64,000 nucleotides of DNA from Megalobrama amblycephala (GCF_018812025.1 NC_063051.1:8102396-8166395); one strand, 5' to 3'; positions 51,011 to 63,291 are shown, counted from the first letter of the stretch. Notes: generated by a model from the letters alone, not told the origin. Made by a program: numbers and translations.

Positions 51011-51738
51011 TCTTCAAAAAGATCTTTCTTCCTCCCCATATTGCATGAGAACTGTGACTTGCTTAATAATGTGGAACAACGTCTAAGTAGGGTTTCCATA
51101 GACCTGGCAAATTATTTTGTCTGAGATTGATACCAGTTATCTAAAAAGACATGGATAAATAAACGAACAAACATTTTCTTAGAAAAACTAAAATCTGAAT
51201 GTTTATTGTACAGAAATCTTACTGATTTGTCTCTTGCATAATAATTTGGAACGCAGTGTAATACACCACTATGTCCAACTGCTCTCCGCATCCTGTTAGT
51301 GAGGTCTGATTGCGCTCTGACAACGGAAGTGATGTCTCGCACTCATTGAAGCAAAGCATGAGAGATCACTTCTGTCATCAGAACGTGTTTTTTGATCTCA
51401 CTAACCGGATGCGGAGAGCAGTTGGACATAGTGGTGTTTGAGATGTAAAAAATGATATAAATACTGTTCGGTTTCTCGCACAAACCGATCGTTTCGTGTC
51501 TTAGGACATCAATGTGTCGTCACGAGCCGCAGGGTTTAATTTGGATTTGTCTGTGCAGGTTTATTTGACTCTTATAGATGCTGTTACCGTTTCAATGCAT
51601 TATTTGACTGACAGACTGCAACGGTTGGAGTTAAAAATCATCATTTGTGTTCTACTGAAGAAACAAAGTCACCTACATCTCGGATGCCCTGGGGGTAAGC
51701 AGATAAACATCAAATTGAACTATCCCTTTAATACATTT

Positions 51739-53248
51739 TATACCACAGAGTTGTTAAATGCTTGAATCTGATTGGTTGTCGAACGTTCTAAGGTGTGCAA
51801 TTATTTTCATGGAAATTAGCATGGTTAAAGTAGTTTCAGGCAGGTCTTGACTGCATTACATGTCCATATCACTTCACCAAATGATTTCAGTTATTTCAAA
51901 GATCTTTACACAGCCTACAACAGCAAAAGAACCAAAACCCACAATCACACTGACCAAACAACTAAATATAGTAAACAATAAAATAAAAACTACAAGTTTC
52001 CATGTTTTTTGCCCAAAAATTAAATTTTATTAATGTTTTTTGCCCAGACACAGACACACACTCACACAGAAACTTGTTGTCAGCGCTGCTCTGACGATTT
52101 TATCAGTAAAATAGTTCAACAACTTAAAATCTACATGACATTTCTCACTAGCGAGATAATAACGGCGCTGTTCTTGAAACAGATTAACTTACAGTTTCGC
52201 TATTAGTCGAGATGCTGCTGCTGAACACCGTTGAGAGACAAACAGACTCAGGTAATTCACACATGCTTCATTTCGCTCTCTCTAATAACTGCATTAATAA
52301 CTGCATTAGTCTGCTATCAATGGCTCAAGCCTCCATTACTAGCTATAAAATGATATTGTGGAATTAGCAATGGAGGCGTGGGATGAGATGGGTAAGAAAT
52401 TAGTCCCACACACAAAAAGGACAAAAACCTGACAAATGTCTTGAAATATAACATCTGAACAATGTTTTGTTGAATATAAGTCGAATAATTGACTCCTTTC
52501 CATTGAATTATTAGAAAATAATGCATACTCTGCTTCGCGTCGTGGCCGCATTACCACCTCAGGTATGCATTATTTTCTATTATTACACGGCTCTGTGCAA
52601 TAATTGATTCTGTTTGGTCAATCGCACCATCCAGCGGTATGTTTTTCCCCGATAACAACCGCTAAAAACAGATAACACAGGCTCATCCGGGTTACTGAAG
52701 TCAGCAGCATTATACGCTGAAAAGGTATTTCCTCGTGGAAGTGTTGCGTTTGGTGAGCTAATAAAATATTAAAACTTTTTCAGTCAAAATTTAATTGTCA
52801 TCCAGCATCGTGGACTCTCTCTCTCGTTTCATACAAACGCAGCTGCTGCCATTTTGCGACTATTGTTTTGTACACTGTTGGATTATAAGATAACAAACAG
52901 GTATGATTTTGAAACAGTTTCATCTCAGATCAATATCTCTTCTCCCCATAATTATTCATGTGATGAAATGGCTTGGTGTGACTGTACCATATCCCTTAAA
53001 TGTCCATCTAGTTTGAACTTGCCGTGTAGCAACTGCTCTCTACGCGGAAGCTCTGCGTTTAAAGTGCTAATAAAATATTTCGACTCAGATCAATGTTTCG
53101 TGTCTAACTGTTTACTTATGTGGCAAGTAGCCATGTAATAAATTAGATAATGTACAGCCGGTTGTTATCTCAGAATAAACCACTTCAGGCTGATGCAAGT
53201 TCCCTTTGCTTCACATCGGGGTCCTGATCATCCTGTCGGGGTTTATTC
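51739..53248. repeat. dispersed repeat B, copy 2 (longer)
   Basis: Homologous to 45468-46955, but keeps extra sequence near 51775-51835 and extends right through TTGTTATCTCAGAATAAACC (53160) to GGGGTTTATTCTGAG. Ends with partial inverted symmetry. No coding capacity recognised. Confidence 0.8.
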
Positions 53249-53251
53249 TGA

Positions 53252-53598
53252 GTTGAATTTTCAGCATCATTACTCCAGTCTTCAGTGACACATGATCCTT
53301 CAGAAATAATTCTAATATGCTGATTTGCTGCTCAAGAAACATTTCTTATTATTATCATCATGTTGAAAACAGTTGTGCTGCTTAATATTTTTGAGGAAAC
53401 CATGTTACATTTCAATCTTTTAAAGTTTCAGGATTCTTTGATGAATAGAAAGTTCAAAAGGAAAGCATTTATTTTGAATAAAAATCTTTTGTAATGTCAC
53501 AAATGTCTTTACATTGTCACTTTTGATCAATTTAATGCATTGCCGCTAAATAATTGCTGCTAAATCTTACTGACCCTGATCTTTTGAATGGTAGGGTA
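53252..53598. mobile_element. family A element, partial
   Basis: GAATTTTCAGCATCATTACT through ACTGACCCTGATCTTTTGAATGGTAG. Confidence 0.8.
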
Positions 53599-53599
53599 C

Positions 53600-54470
53600 T
53601 TTTTTTGTTGCCAGATGGACGATAACATGCCATTTACTTTTTTACACCCTAACCTTACAGTGACAAGTTTTCCACCCGTCAGATGTAGAAATCTAATTTT
53701 AGTCACAATGAAACAACAGGCAGAACACTCCAGCACAAAGAAACAAGTACAGGCTCTTCTTAGGCTGCTTCTTAGTACCAAATGATTCCTCTTTAGCCGT
53801 GTCATCTCAGATCTGTCTAAGACTGAGTGGGCTGAGATGGTAGACATCTTCAGAGGCAGAATGTGCCTTCTGCATGTTGAAGACTGCGCCAACTTACCAT
53901 TCACTATACAAACAGATATATGAGGCTAAGAAACACCCCGCGGTATTCATTAGTCAGTAGCTGATCCTGCTTCACTGTACAGTGGCAGTCAATGCTAATG
54001 CAGAAGGACATACCAGGATATATGGCAAGTGGTCAGATCAGGTGAATAACATCCCACTCCTATTAATTTTCCTCCTCTTCCTGTCCTTCAACTTAGGACC
54101 AGTCATGAAATCAGGATGGTAACCCTTGTCCTCTGAAAAATCTTTTGAGATTCACATGCAACATTCATTTGCTGTCTATCGATCCATTTAACCATATATC
54201 TAAGCATCCGTCCATCCATCCATTCAGTCAAATCTATTTTTAATATACATGCAAAAAATCTATCGATCTTAGTCAAGTGCTTTACAATAAATAAAATAAC
54301 AGCAATGGTGAAAAATTGTAAAATAAAATAAACAAGATTAACATGAATTACAAAAAAGTAGTATTATTATAAAATAACCAGATAATCTATCAAAGGAGCT
54401 AATGGTTACACCACTCCAAAACAACACGTTACCAAAAAAATGTTGACATATCCAGGTGAAAATGTAAACC
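53600..54470. other. 5' region sequence
   Basis: No recognised gene. The 53560-53904 minus frame lacks family motifs. Confidence 0.35.
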
Positions 54471-54900
54471 GAAGAGTCTGATTTAACCTGCCAATTGTCT
54501 CTCAGGGGAGTTGAGAAGTCAAGAGAGCAGTCAGTAGAAAGACCGGCCTCTTGAATTTATCATGCCTGGAATCAATGGTTCTTCAGTCTCTAGCTACTTG
54601 TTAGCAGAGATCAAACCACCTTTTGAGGTCTCTGGAAATAGAGACGGGGAACCTCAATGACCCTAACCTCAACACAGACGCAAACGTGCCGCCATACAGA
54701 ACACAGAAGCGTGTCAACCCCTGAAGATGCTGTCCTCCTGTGATAATTTACTCGTACCTTCATTGGGATAGATTAATTAGGCCTGCAGAGAGCACCGGCA
54801 CTGCGCACAATCATTTACAAGAGGCTGGAGGGGTCTCACCATTCCAAACTAATTGGCACAACAATCAAGAACGCTTTTAACCGAGGTGAGAGTGGGAAAG
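54470..54900. other. candidate conserved non-coding island
   Basis: Unique, GC-balanced sequence with GATTAATTAGGCC, CTCGTACCTTCATTGGGATA and CAAACTAATTGGC motifs, no repeat ends and no frames. Among the strongest enhancer-like candidates in the window by appearance. Confidence 0.35.
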
Positions 54901-55189
54901 AAAAAACGAGGAAGGTTGATAAATGGACACAGACAAAGAAAAGACACTTCAAGAGATAAAGATTTCTCTGTCTGAAATCTTCACTGTAAAAAGGATTTTT
55001 GAAGTTATAAATAAAACAAAGAACACTGGAGTTTGCTTTACAAGGAAATACTATTTCATGTTTAATTCAATGTGTTACTTTCTGTTTCTTCGCAATTATT
55101 TGTGAAATTTACTAGCAATTTCAAAGTGAAAATTGCTTCAAATTAATTCCTACACCAATTTTTTTTTCTTCAGTGTATTTTACTGTAAC

Positions 55190-55310
55190 AAAATGTTGGG
55201 TTGTTTCAACCCATCTTTGGGTCAAATATGGGAACCCAACTGTTACTTTAAATTTTAAATGATTGGGTTATATACATGTTTTGAAACTACCCAGTGTAGG
55301 AACAAAATTT
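55190..55310. repeat. GGGTTGTTTCAACCC element fragment
   Basis: GTTGGGTTGTTTCAACCCAT and GGGAACCCAACTG match the family at 42877-43466. Confidence 0.5.
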
Positions 55311-55502
55311 GTATTAAACAATCTTATTTTAGGGATACAGAAAGGGTTTAGGTTTAGGCTTATATCTTTATCAATCAATAATTTCCCTCTGATTGAAGCA
55401 TGACTTTAAGAGGACAAAATATGTTGATCCATGAAATACATGGACATGTTTGTGCATTTAAAAACATTGAAACAAAATGCAACAAAACAGTCAAGATTAA
55501 TT

Positions 55503-55760
55503 GGTAACACTTTATTTTAGGGTCTTTTAACTAGTTGTTTATTAGCATGCATATTACTAGAATATTGGCTGTTTATTAGTACTTATTAAGCACATATTAA
55601 TGCCTTATACTGCATGACCTTATTCTACATTATTAATCCTACCCAATTCCTAAAATTAACAACAAACTTACTAATTATTAATAAGCAGTAAATTAGCATT
55701 TTATTGAGGGAAAAGTCATAGTTAATAGTGGATATGTGTTCCCTATACTAAAGTGTTACC
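55503..55760. mobile_element. GGTAACACTTTA ... TAAAGTGTTACC element, complete
   Basis: 258 bp with 12-bp inverted termini; contains GCATGCATATTACTAG and TAGTACTTATTAAGCACATA as in 32248. Non-coding. Confidence 0.85.
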
Positions 55761-55769
55761 GATGAATTT

Positions 55770-56820
55770 TATAAATCTTGAACCGCTGTCTTAAAAGAAG
55801 CTCACAGGAGGGAAAATCTCAACAAGACGTGATGCAATGGTGAAAGACATCCATCTAACACACAAAGGCCAACAGGCCATCTTGTGTGAAAAGCCCTTTA
55901 CTGTAATTTTAGGCAACTCTAAAAGATAATAAGCAAAATACCTAAAAGATTAAACAACAACAAGACCTCAATGTCATTGGTATTACAATGTAAAGAATAT
56001 GACATTTGTTCCAAGACATTGTGCATTAGGGATTAATGTGTTATTTCATGAGATGCATTTTGATTGATGCTACAAGTGTGGGATGTAGAAAATCACCTCT
56101 GCTGCAATGAGATTTTGATTGTGTCTATGGCAGTTTGAAACTGGCAATCTATCCTCAAAGCAATCTGCAAAGCAGCCATTCTTTCTCCTCTTCCTCCTCG
56201 CCTGTCCTCTCAGGGGGAACACTAGTGTAACTCTTTATAAAGAGTCAAATAACCAGACCCAAACAACCGCAAAGGATGTTTAGCAGGGCAGAAAGAGCTG
56301 TTTCCTCACTGATATCACACACCAAACATACTCTGCCACAAACACTTGTGTTCACAAAGCAATTAGATGGGAACAGATCGGAACTAGTGGAAAGATACAG
56401 GAGGTAGCAATAATTCAGGCATTATGAGCTGTTGTCATATGCAATCGAAGTTTACTTTTTTTAATTAAAAAAATATAAAACATCTTTAATAAATCATGAT
56501 GTACTTCAAAGAACAAGCCAATTCATTTGATTATGGTACAGTACAGTAAACCATGTGTATGTATGTGTGTATATGCGTATATATATTTATATATATGTGT
56601 GTGTATGTGTGTATACATATTCATAGAGTATATATAAGTTAAAATAAAGAAAAACAGACTAGATCTTAATGCATGTCTTTCACTGTTTTTCAATAAATTA
56701 ACAAAAATGTAGAAATATCATTTCATAATTTCCATGCGCACCAATATAACAATGAATAGTGTTAAATGACAATATTTACTTACATTCAGATGTTTTAGTA
56801 TGAAACATGAACCTTTTTTT
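55770..56820. other. unique 5' region sequence with (TATG)-rich stretch
   Basis: Complex to 56420, then AT-rich with GTATGTATGTGTGTATATG around 56555-56640. No gene. Confidence 0.35.
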
Positions 56821-56822
56821 AA

Positions 56823-57773
56823 AGGTGCCATCGAATTGAAAATTGAATTTACCTCGGCATAGTTGAATAACAGTACATGGAAATGACATACAGTGAGTCT
56901 CAAACACCATTGTTTCCTCCTTATGTAAATCTCATTTGTTTAAAAGACCTCAGAAGAACAGGCGAATCTCAACATAACACCGACTGTTATGTAACAGTCG
57001 GGATCATTAATATGTACGCCCCCAATATTTGCATATGCCAGTCCATGTTCAAGGCATTACACAAGGGCAGCCAGTATTAACGTCTGGATCTGTGCACAGC
57101 TGAATCATCAGACTAGGTAAGCAAGCAAGAACAATAGCGAAAAATGGCAGATGGAGCAATAATAACTGACATGATCCATGATAACATGATATTTTTAGTG
57201 ATATTTGTAAATTGTCTTTCTAAATGCTTCGTTAGCATGTTGCTAATGTAATGTTAAATGTGGTTAAAGTTACCATCGTTTCTTACTGTATTCACGGAGA
57301 CAAGAGAGCCGTCGCTATTTTCATTATTAAACACTTGCAGTCTGTATAATTCATAAACACAACTTCATTCTTTATAAATCTCTCCAACAGTGTAGCATTA
57401 GCCATTAGCCACGGATCACAGCCTCAAATTCATTCAGAATCAAATGTAAACATCCAAATAAATACCATACTTACGCGATTAGACATGCTGCATGACGAAC
57501 ACTTTGTAAAGATCCATTTTGAGGGTTATATTAGCTGTGTGAACATTGTTTATGCAGTGATAGAGTCGAGAGCTCGGAGGGGGCGAAGAGCGCGAGCAAT
57601 TAAAGGGGCTGCGGCTTGAATCGGCGCATTTCTAATAATGCCTCAAAATAGGCAGTTAAAAAAATTTATTTAAAAAAATCTATGGGGTATTTTGAGCTGC
57701 AACTTCACAGACACATTCAGGGGACACCTAGACACCTATATTACATCTTGTAAAAAAACATTCGATGGCACCT
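56823..57773. mobile_element. TTAA-flanked element (AGGTGCCATCGAAT)
   Basis: TTAA at 56819-56822 and 57774-57777. Termini AGGTGCCATCGAAT and ATTCGATGGCACCT are perfect inverted repeats of 14 bp. 951 bp, no transposase frame. Confidence 0.92.
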
Positions 57774-57779
57774 TTAATG

Positions 57780-58900
57780 ATGCCGCAAATAAATAGTATG
57801 AATGTTTGATTCGATTTAAACTGGACTGAAATCTTGACTGATGTGGAATTAAAGTTAAATCACAAATGCTATATTACAAGAATCAAAAGAAAAGGAAACA
57901 CTGCAAAATTAGTCAAACATTCACCAGCAAATTCACTGTGAATATTCAATATTCTGTATCGCTCAGCCCTAACATTCATGTTATTGCAAAAACAACAGTC
58001 CCAAATACCCTAAAACAATCCATAGTCTGTCACAACTTAAGGGCTCTATCACTGATCGATTTTCATTTACATTTCAATCTGCTTGCTTTCACCGACTGTC
58101 TGAAACACAGTTCATCATGTCACTTTTCCTCTGTTTTCATGTGTACTAAAAACAGAGAGCTGCAACCATTCCAAGAGTTTTAGACACTTGCCAATTGTTC
58201 TCCATTCATTTCACATACATAAATACATAAATTACCCCCACCAAAATTAAAAACCCCATCCAAGCAAAGTAATGGGAATCTTTGCATATTTATGAAAATT
58301 GGAAGAGCTCTCCATCACCGTGGGTTTGGTGCCGATCTCACTCTCAATGACGTCCATTAATATGCACACCGCACGTATTTTTGAAGTGGGTTCGTGTGAC
58401 AGGGCGCGCTGTCTTCTGTCAAACTCCACAAACACTCCACATCAACAGACTGCAGATAATAATAGCGATAATAGCAGGTTGAAGCCTGCATCAAATACAC
58501 ACAGTGTTGTTTTGTGACATTAACGTGTGGGCCTCGTCTACTCTGGCTCTTCACAACAAGTGTCTACGTCCCTGAAATCCTTCTGTGTCCAGGTCCGGTG
58601 GAAAGGGCGTGTCTGACCCGCCAATCAAATTTGTTTATGGCGCTGCTGTTGGCCAGCTACATGCTGACATTGCTGCTACCGTGAGACCTGGCGAACCTGC
58701 CAGCAACAGAAGACCATCCATCAAGCCGACAGTCAGGCAATACAAACCACTCGGAGGGCGAGAACACACGCGTCCTTCCAGTGCCAGATTTATCGCCCTC
58801 ATATATACGCTCCACTGATGGATACCTCATAAATGGCCGATCAGAATAGCTGGATTAAAGCCCCACCCACAATGCCATTCTTCACTCTCACCGGCTTGTA
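57780..58900. other. unique island, candidate conserved non-coding / regulatory DNA
   Basis: Non-repetitive; CpG-richer at 58300-58800 with CCAAT (CGCCAATCAAA), GGGCGTG and CATTAATATGCAC octamer-like motifs. The 77-codon frame at 58585-58818 has no stop for its length but no family signature. Could be an untranslated first exon region of raly or an enhancer; undecidable here. Confidence 0.3.
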
Positions 58901-59074
58901 CATCAGCAAAAAAGGTCATCTTATGTTATTATTATTATTGTTTTTTTAGATCAGGGTATGAAAGCTAGTATTTCAAAATTTCATTTCCAATTTTCTCGTT
59001 CTATAAGTGTTTTCTTGACCTTTCTATACTACCTATATTTGTAGAGAGATGGGAACAGGGTCAGGAAATGACAA

Positions 59075-59165
59075 AAGCTGGATTCAAACTCGAATCGCCT
59101 GCAAATAAGCCCTAAAATATCAGAATGTGAGCTAACAGCAAACCCACAGCCCTGATGCCACTATT
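59075..59165 (-). repeat. tRNA-derived SINE remnant
   Basis: Minus strand: TAGTGGCATCAGGGC (A-box-like) and CGAGTTTGAATCC (B box). Same type as the piece at 18645-18722. Confidence 0.45.
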
Positions 59166-59301
59166 AAAGCAATTAGACACTTAAAACAATGTGTTACAGT
59201 GATTTTACCAGGTAGCAGTTTTTAATTGCATTTATAAAACAGCAACAACAACAATGTGGTAAAAGACACAGAAAGTAATGTAAATGTAAATCCTAATTTA
59301 A

Positions 59302-59562
59302 AGGGATAGTTAACACCCTCCCAAAAAAATCATTTACTCACCTCATGTCGTTCCATATCTGTATGACTGTCTTTCTTCTGTGGAACATAAGAGAAGACAT
59401 TTTGAGAAATGTGTTTTTTTTTGTCCATACAATGAAAGTCAATGGGCTCCAAGTTCTTTAAAATATCTTCTTTTGCAATCCACAAAAGAAAGTAATGCAT
59501 AAAGGGTTTTGAATGACATGAGGGTGAGTAAATGACAGAATTTTCATTTTTGGGTGAGTAAC
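59302..59562. mobile_element. TTAA-type element (AGGGATAGTT), right end damaged
   Basis: TTAA at 59298-59301 then AGGGATAGTTAACACC; the right arm reads GACAGAATTTTCATTTTTGG GTGAGTAAC without TTAA. Confidence 0.7.
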
Positions 59563-59566
59563 ATTG

Positions 59567-60285
59567 GTAACACTTTAGTATAGGGAACGCATATTCACTA
59601 TAAACTACTACTTTTTTTTTACCTCAATAAACTCATAATTTACTTCTTATTAAAGGGTTAGTTCATCCCAAAATTAAAATTCTGTCATTAATTACACACC
59701 CTCATGTCGTTCCACACCCGTAAGACCTTCGTTCATCATTGGAACACAAATTAAGATATTTTTGATGAAATTCGATGGCTTAGTGAGGCGACGAGAATAC
59801 TTTTTATGTGCCCCAAAAAAACAAAATAATGACTTTATTCAACAATATCTATTGATGGGCGATTTCAAAACACTGCTTCATGAAGCTTTATGAATCTTTT
59901 GTTTCGAATCAGTGTTTCGGAGCGTGTATCAAGCTGCCAAAGTCACCTGAACCATTGAAATTTCGAAACGTTTCGAAACACTTATGACGTAACGAAGCCC
60001 TTTACTGAAATCACATGACTTTGGCAGTTTGATACACACTCCAAACCACTGATTTGTAAACAAAAGACTCGTAAAGCTTTGAAGCTCCATGAAGCAGTGT
60101 TTAGAAATTCGCCCAACACTAGATATTGTTGAATAAAGTCGTTATTTTGTTTCTTTTGGTGCACAAAAAGTATTCTTGTCGCTTCATAACATTAAGGTTG
60201 AACCAATGTAGTCACATGAACTCTTTTAAATCTGTCTTTAGTAGCTTTCTGGGCATCTGAAAGTGTTAAAGTGTTACCAATTATA
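59567..60285. mobile_element. GGTAACACTTTA element split by a TTAA element
   Basis: The left end TTGGTAACACTTTAGTATAG (59564) and right end AAAGTGTTACCAA (60271-60283) enclose a TTAA-type element (AGGGTTAGTTCATCCC from about 59655), whose own right end is missing. The inserted element is the same family as 37043-37658. Confidence 0.75.
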
Positions 60286-60289
60286 TAAA

Positions 60290-60620
60290 TGAAATAGCCA
60301 GATAATACGATTCTAGCCTAATTAAGAGCAAGCAAAATACCATCTTGGCTCATGGTTGAACAAATTTGAATGTGGCTCATCCAATCAGAAATAAGATTCT
60401 GAACAACACATTTTATAAAACAGTTTGAATAACAGGGAAAATGCTGCACATTACAAACAAGCAAAAAAAATAGCAGATCCATGCTGAAATATCACATTAA
60501 CTGTAAATGGAAGTGTAAGTTATAAACAGAATGATTGTAAATAACAACCCAAGATACTTATGACAACAAACAACCTGACAAGAAAGAATTCTGACATAAG
60601 TAAACTTTTTAAAAAAATCT
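60290..60620. other. AT-rich 5' region sequence
   Basis: No gene or repeat recognised. Confidence 0.35.
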
Positions 60621-60627
60621 GCCTTTA

Positions 60628-60629
60628 AA

Positions 60630-60705
<76 letters not shown>

Positions 60706-60706
60706 A
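60628..60706. repeat. (AAAG)n microsatellite
   Basis: About nineteen uninterrupted GAAA units, purine-only on the plus strand. Confidence 0.97.
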
Positions 60707-61059
60707 GCAGCAACATTTACAGAAGAATCAATCACAGTTTTGGTGCTCTGACAGTCGTGTTTATGAAACTCTTTATTAAACGAACACACTCACTTTCACA
60801 TAACTGCTGATGTCTTTTTTTCTTTTTTTTTTGCTGAATATCAGCATTTTAATTCTGAAGGATTCAGAAATGCTGAAAATGTCATTAAATATCCATTATT
60901 CTTTGTTCATTTCACTTGTCATCCTCGTCGTTTCTTCCTTTTTCCTTTATACGCTCTCATTCTGTTCCAAAACCTAGTGTGTTGTCTACCTCTTAAGTGA
61001 TATTAGGTGTGCTTCAGACACAAAGATTATTCCATAATGTATACACTTCTAAGAATATA

Positions 61060-61430
61060 TTCACCATTGAAAAGTTTGTTTAAGTCTGTAAGGTTTTTTA
61101 ATGTTTTTGAAAGAAGTATTTTATGCTCACCAAGGAACAAGGAATGTGAAATATTACAATTTAAAATAACTAATATTTGAATATATTTTAAGATGTAATT
61201 TATTCATGTGATCAAAGCTGAATTTTCAGCATCATTACTCCAGTCTTGAGTGTCACATGATCCTTCAGAAATCATTCTAATATGCTGATTTGATATTCAA
61301 GAACAGCATTTATTAGAAATCTTTTGCATCATTATAAATGTCTTTACTGACACTTTTGATCAATTTTATCAATTTCTTTAAAAAATAAATCTTACTGACA
61401 CCAACTTTATGATGGCAAGAGAAATAAACA
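61060..61430. mobile_element. family A element, diverged full-length copy
   Basis: Left CACCATTGAAAAGTTTG; right CTTACTGACACCAACTTTATG; interior GCTGAATTTTCAGCATCATT. Confidence 0.75.
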
Positions 61431-61439
61431 CTAACTCAA

Positions 61440-62970
61440 CAGAAAGAGTTCAATTAAAATATTAGTATGTGCTATTTACTTTTATGTTAAAATATTATGC
61501 CAAACTCCACTGAAATCTTTTGAATCGCGTCCGTCATGCAGAGCGCTGATGTACTCTATTGCAAACCAGTGATTATGTAGGCAGTAGGCAATGAGGCAAC
61601 ACACTAGGTTTGGAAAGAGCTTTTGTCTGTTTACATGCTTGTTTTAGTGCTCACCACAGACATTTCAAAGGCTAACACTGTATCTAAAAGGAAACCTGCG
61701 GAAATGTATTTATACAATCGGCGTCACAGAATTGAATCAGAAGCAAACATCATAACTTAGGTGGCTCTATATTGAATTGTTGTTCTCGGTTGCAACTGAG
61801 TAGATTCTCATATTTTTTTCCAGGCTGACTACAGAGCATATAGTGCCTGAGATAAAAAGACAACATATGGGCTAGATTCACTGACTTGAATATGTATAAA
61901 AACATCTAAGAAAGAGATCGTACAAAACCTTTGCTGTGATGTGCTTGAGGCTGATCCTCAAACCAAGATGAAAACAGAAATCCACGTGGGTAAATTATTT
62001 TATTGCTATATGAAAAGAGGGACCTGCACAATGACATCAAAGCAAACATTGAGAGGATATTGTTTTGACAATATTTGCATTTATAAGACTTTCAAAGAAC
62101 ATGTGGATGGACACGGACATTAAAGTCGACACAAAATCACAAATAAATTACAGATAAATTGCAGAAGTAATAAATTGCTTCTGACATATTTCCAAGTAAA
62201 ATGTGGCATTCTGTCAGAAGTTTATATTTGTCTATATATGATATGCATTTATTTCTTACACAATAAGAACAGGAATGTGTATGAAAAAATATATGTTTCT
62301 GGTCTTATGCGTTTTGTTTCCATGTTGACTTTAAATGGAGGGGAAAAGAAAAATTTAAAGCGGAAAGGAAAGAAATGAAAAAATGTCATGCCTTAGCAGC
62401 TGTCAAACGTAGCTATGTTTTATCTTGTGTTATTCAGTAAATGTTCTGCCTATAATGCAGGGAGGAAATAATACATTGTTCCTGTCTTGGCCAGTTGTAC
62501 TGCAGATCAGCTGTGAAATTCTTCATTGTTGTTCGAAGCAGGTACAACAAGCATATCAAGACACTAGACCAGAGCTTCTCTTTACCTCTTCTCTGAAGAG
62601 GCTAGAGAGGCAGCGCGATAGTACCACAATACAGCAAAGCAAATATTATGAAATATGAGATCAAATAGTGTTTAACACCCACACCCTGATATCTCTCTCT
62701 TTTGTCTTGTCAAATTCTGACCATGTAACCACCATGGGACCTCTGACCATGTTGAAACTGGGTTCACCATTCCTTGACCTCTGTGTAAATGTGCTAGTGA
62801 GAAATGGTCTGTGTGTGTGTCCACCAAAATATCATCAACCCATTTTCACCCTGTCCCAAGACTAAAAAGTGTGGTGAAGAGCTTTTAGGGCTTGAAAAAA
62901 ACACATGACCACAGGATCAAGCAACCACCATTGCTAACCTGCGCTTTTCATTCTCACCTCCACAGAGGTT
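61440..62970. other. unique 5' region sequence
   Basis: No repeat ends; short frames (61941, 62175, 62425, 62668) show no family resemblance. Confidence 0.35.
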
Positions 62971-62974
62971 AATT

Positions 62975-63290
62975 CAAGGGACAGTATAATATTTCCAAAA
63001 AAATATGAAGTAGCACAACTGTATTCAATATTTATAATAATAAGATAATAATTTTATAATGAATAATAATAAGAAATGTTTCTTGAGCAGCAAATCAGCA
63101 TATTGTAATGAGTTCTGAAGGATCATGTGACAATGAAGACTGAAGAAATGATGCTGAAAATTCAGCTTTGCCAACAGAGGAATAAATTAGAATAGAAAAT
63201 CGAAAAAATGTCATTTTAAATTGTAAGGATATTCATTTTTTGATCAAATAAATGCATAGAGACTTCTTTCAATAACATTAAAAATAACAT
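62975..63290. mobile_element. family A element, partial
   Basis: Contains CAGCAAATCAGCATATT and GATGCTGAAAATTCAGCTTT; its right end is replaced by the CACTGTAAAAA-type element end at 63292-63365. Confidence 0.7.
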
Positions 63291-63291
63291 T

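Larger units (their letters stand above)
49748..51258. mobile_element. palindromic Tc1/mariner-type element, TA target duplication
   Basis: Termini CACTGCGTTCCAAATTATTATG and TGCATAATAATTTGGAACGCAGTG; flanking TA at 49746-49747 and 51259-51260. The left (to about 50290) and right (from about 50690) arms are inverted copies; the 400-bp centre is single-copy. Both arms carry the N-terminal part of a degenerate Tc1-like transposase, and the centre carries part of the catalytic domain on the minus strand. Confidence 0.9.
49449..51727. mobile_element. TTAA-flanked palindromic element hosting a Tc1-type insertion
   Basis: TTAA at 49445-49448 and 51728-51731. Arms: AGGGATAGTTCACCC, GTAGGTGACTTTGTTTCTTC, AAACGATCGGTTTGTG on the left, with their inverses on the right (CACAAACCGATCGTTT, GAAGAAACAAAGTCACCTAC, GAACTATCCCT). 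The element centre (51261-51440) is itself an inverted repeat (GTCCAACTGCTCTCCGCATC ... GATGCGGAGAGCAGTTGGAC). Frames at 49445-49675 and 51514-51765 are the two arms read as mirror images, not genes. Confidence 0.92.

Noticed and set aside
58585..58818. 77-residue frame as a possible small protein
   Set aside because: Unique sequence but no family resemblance, no splice or Kozak evidence; left as part of a possible regulatory island.
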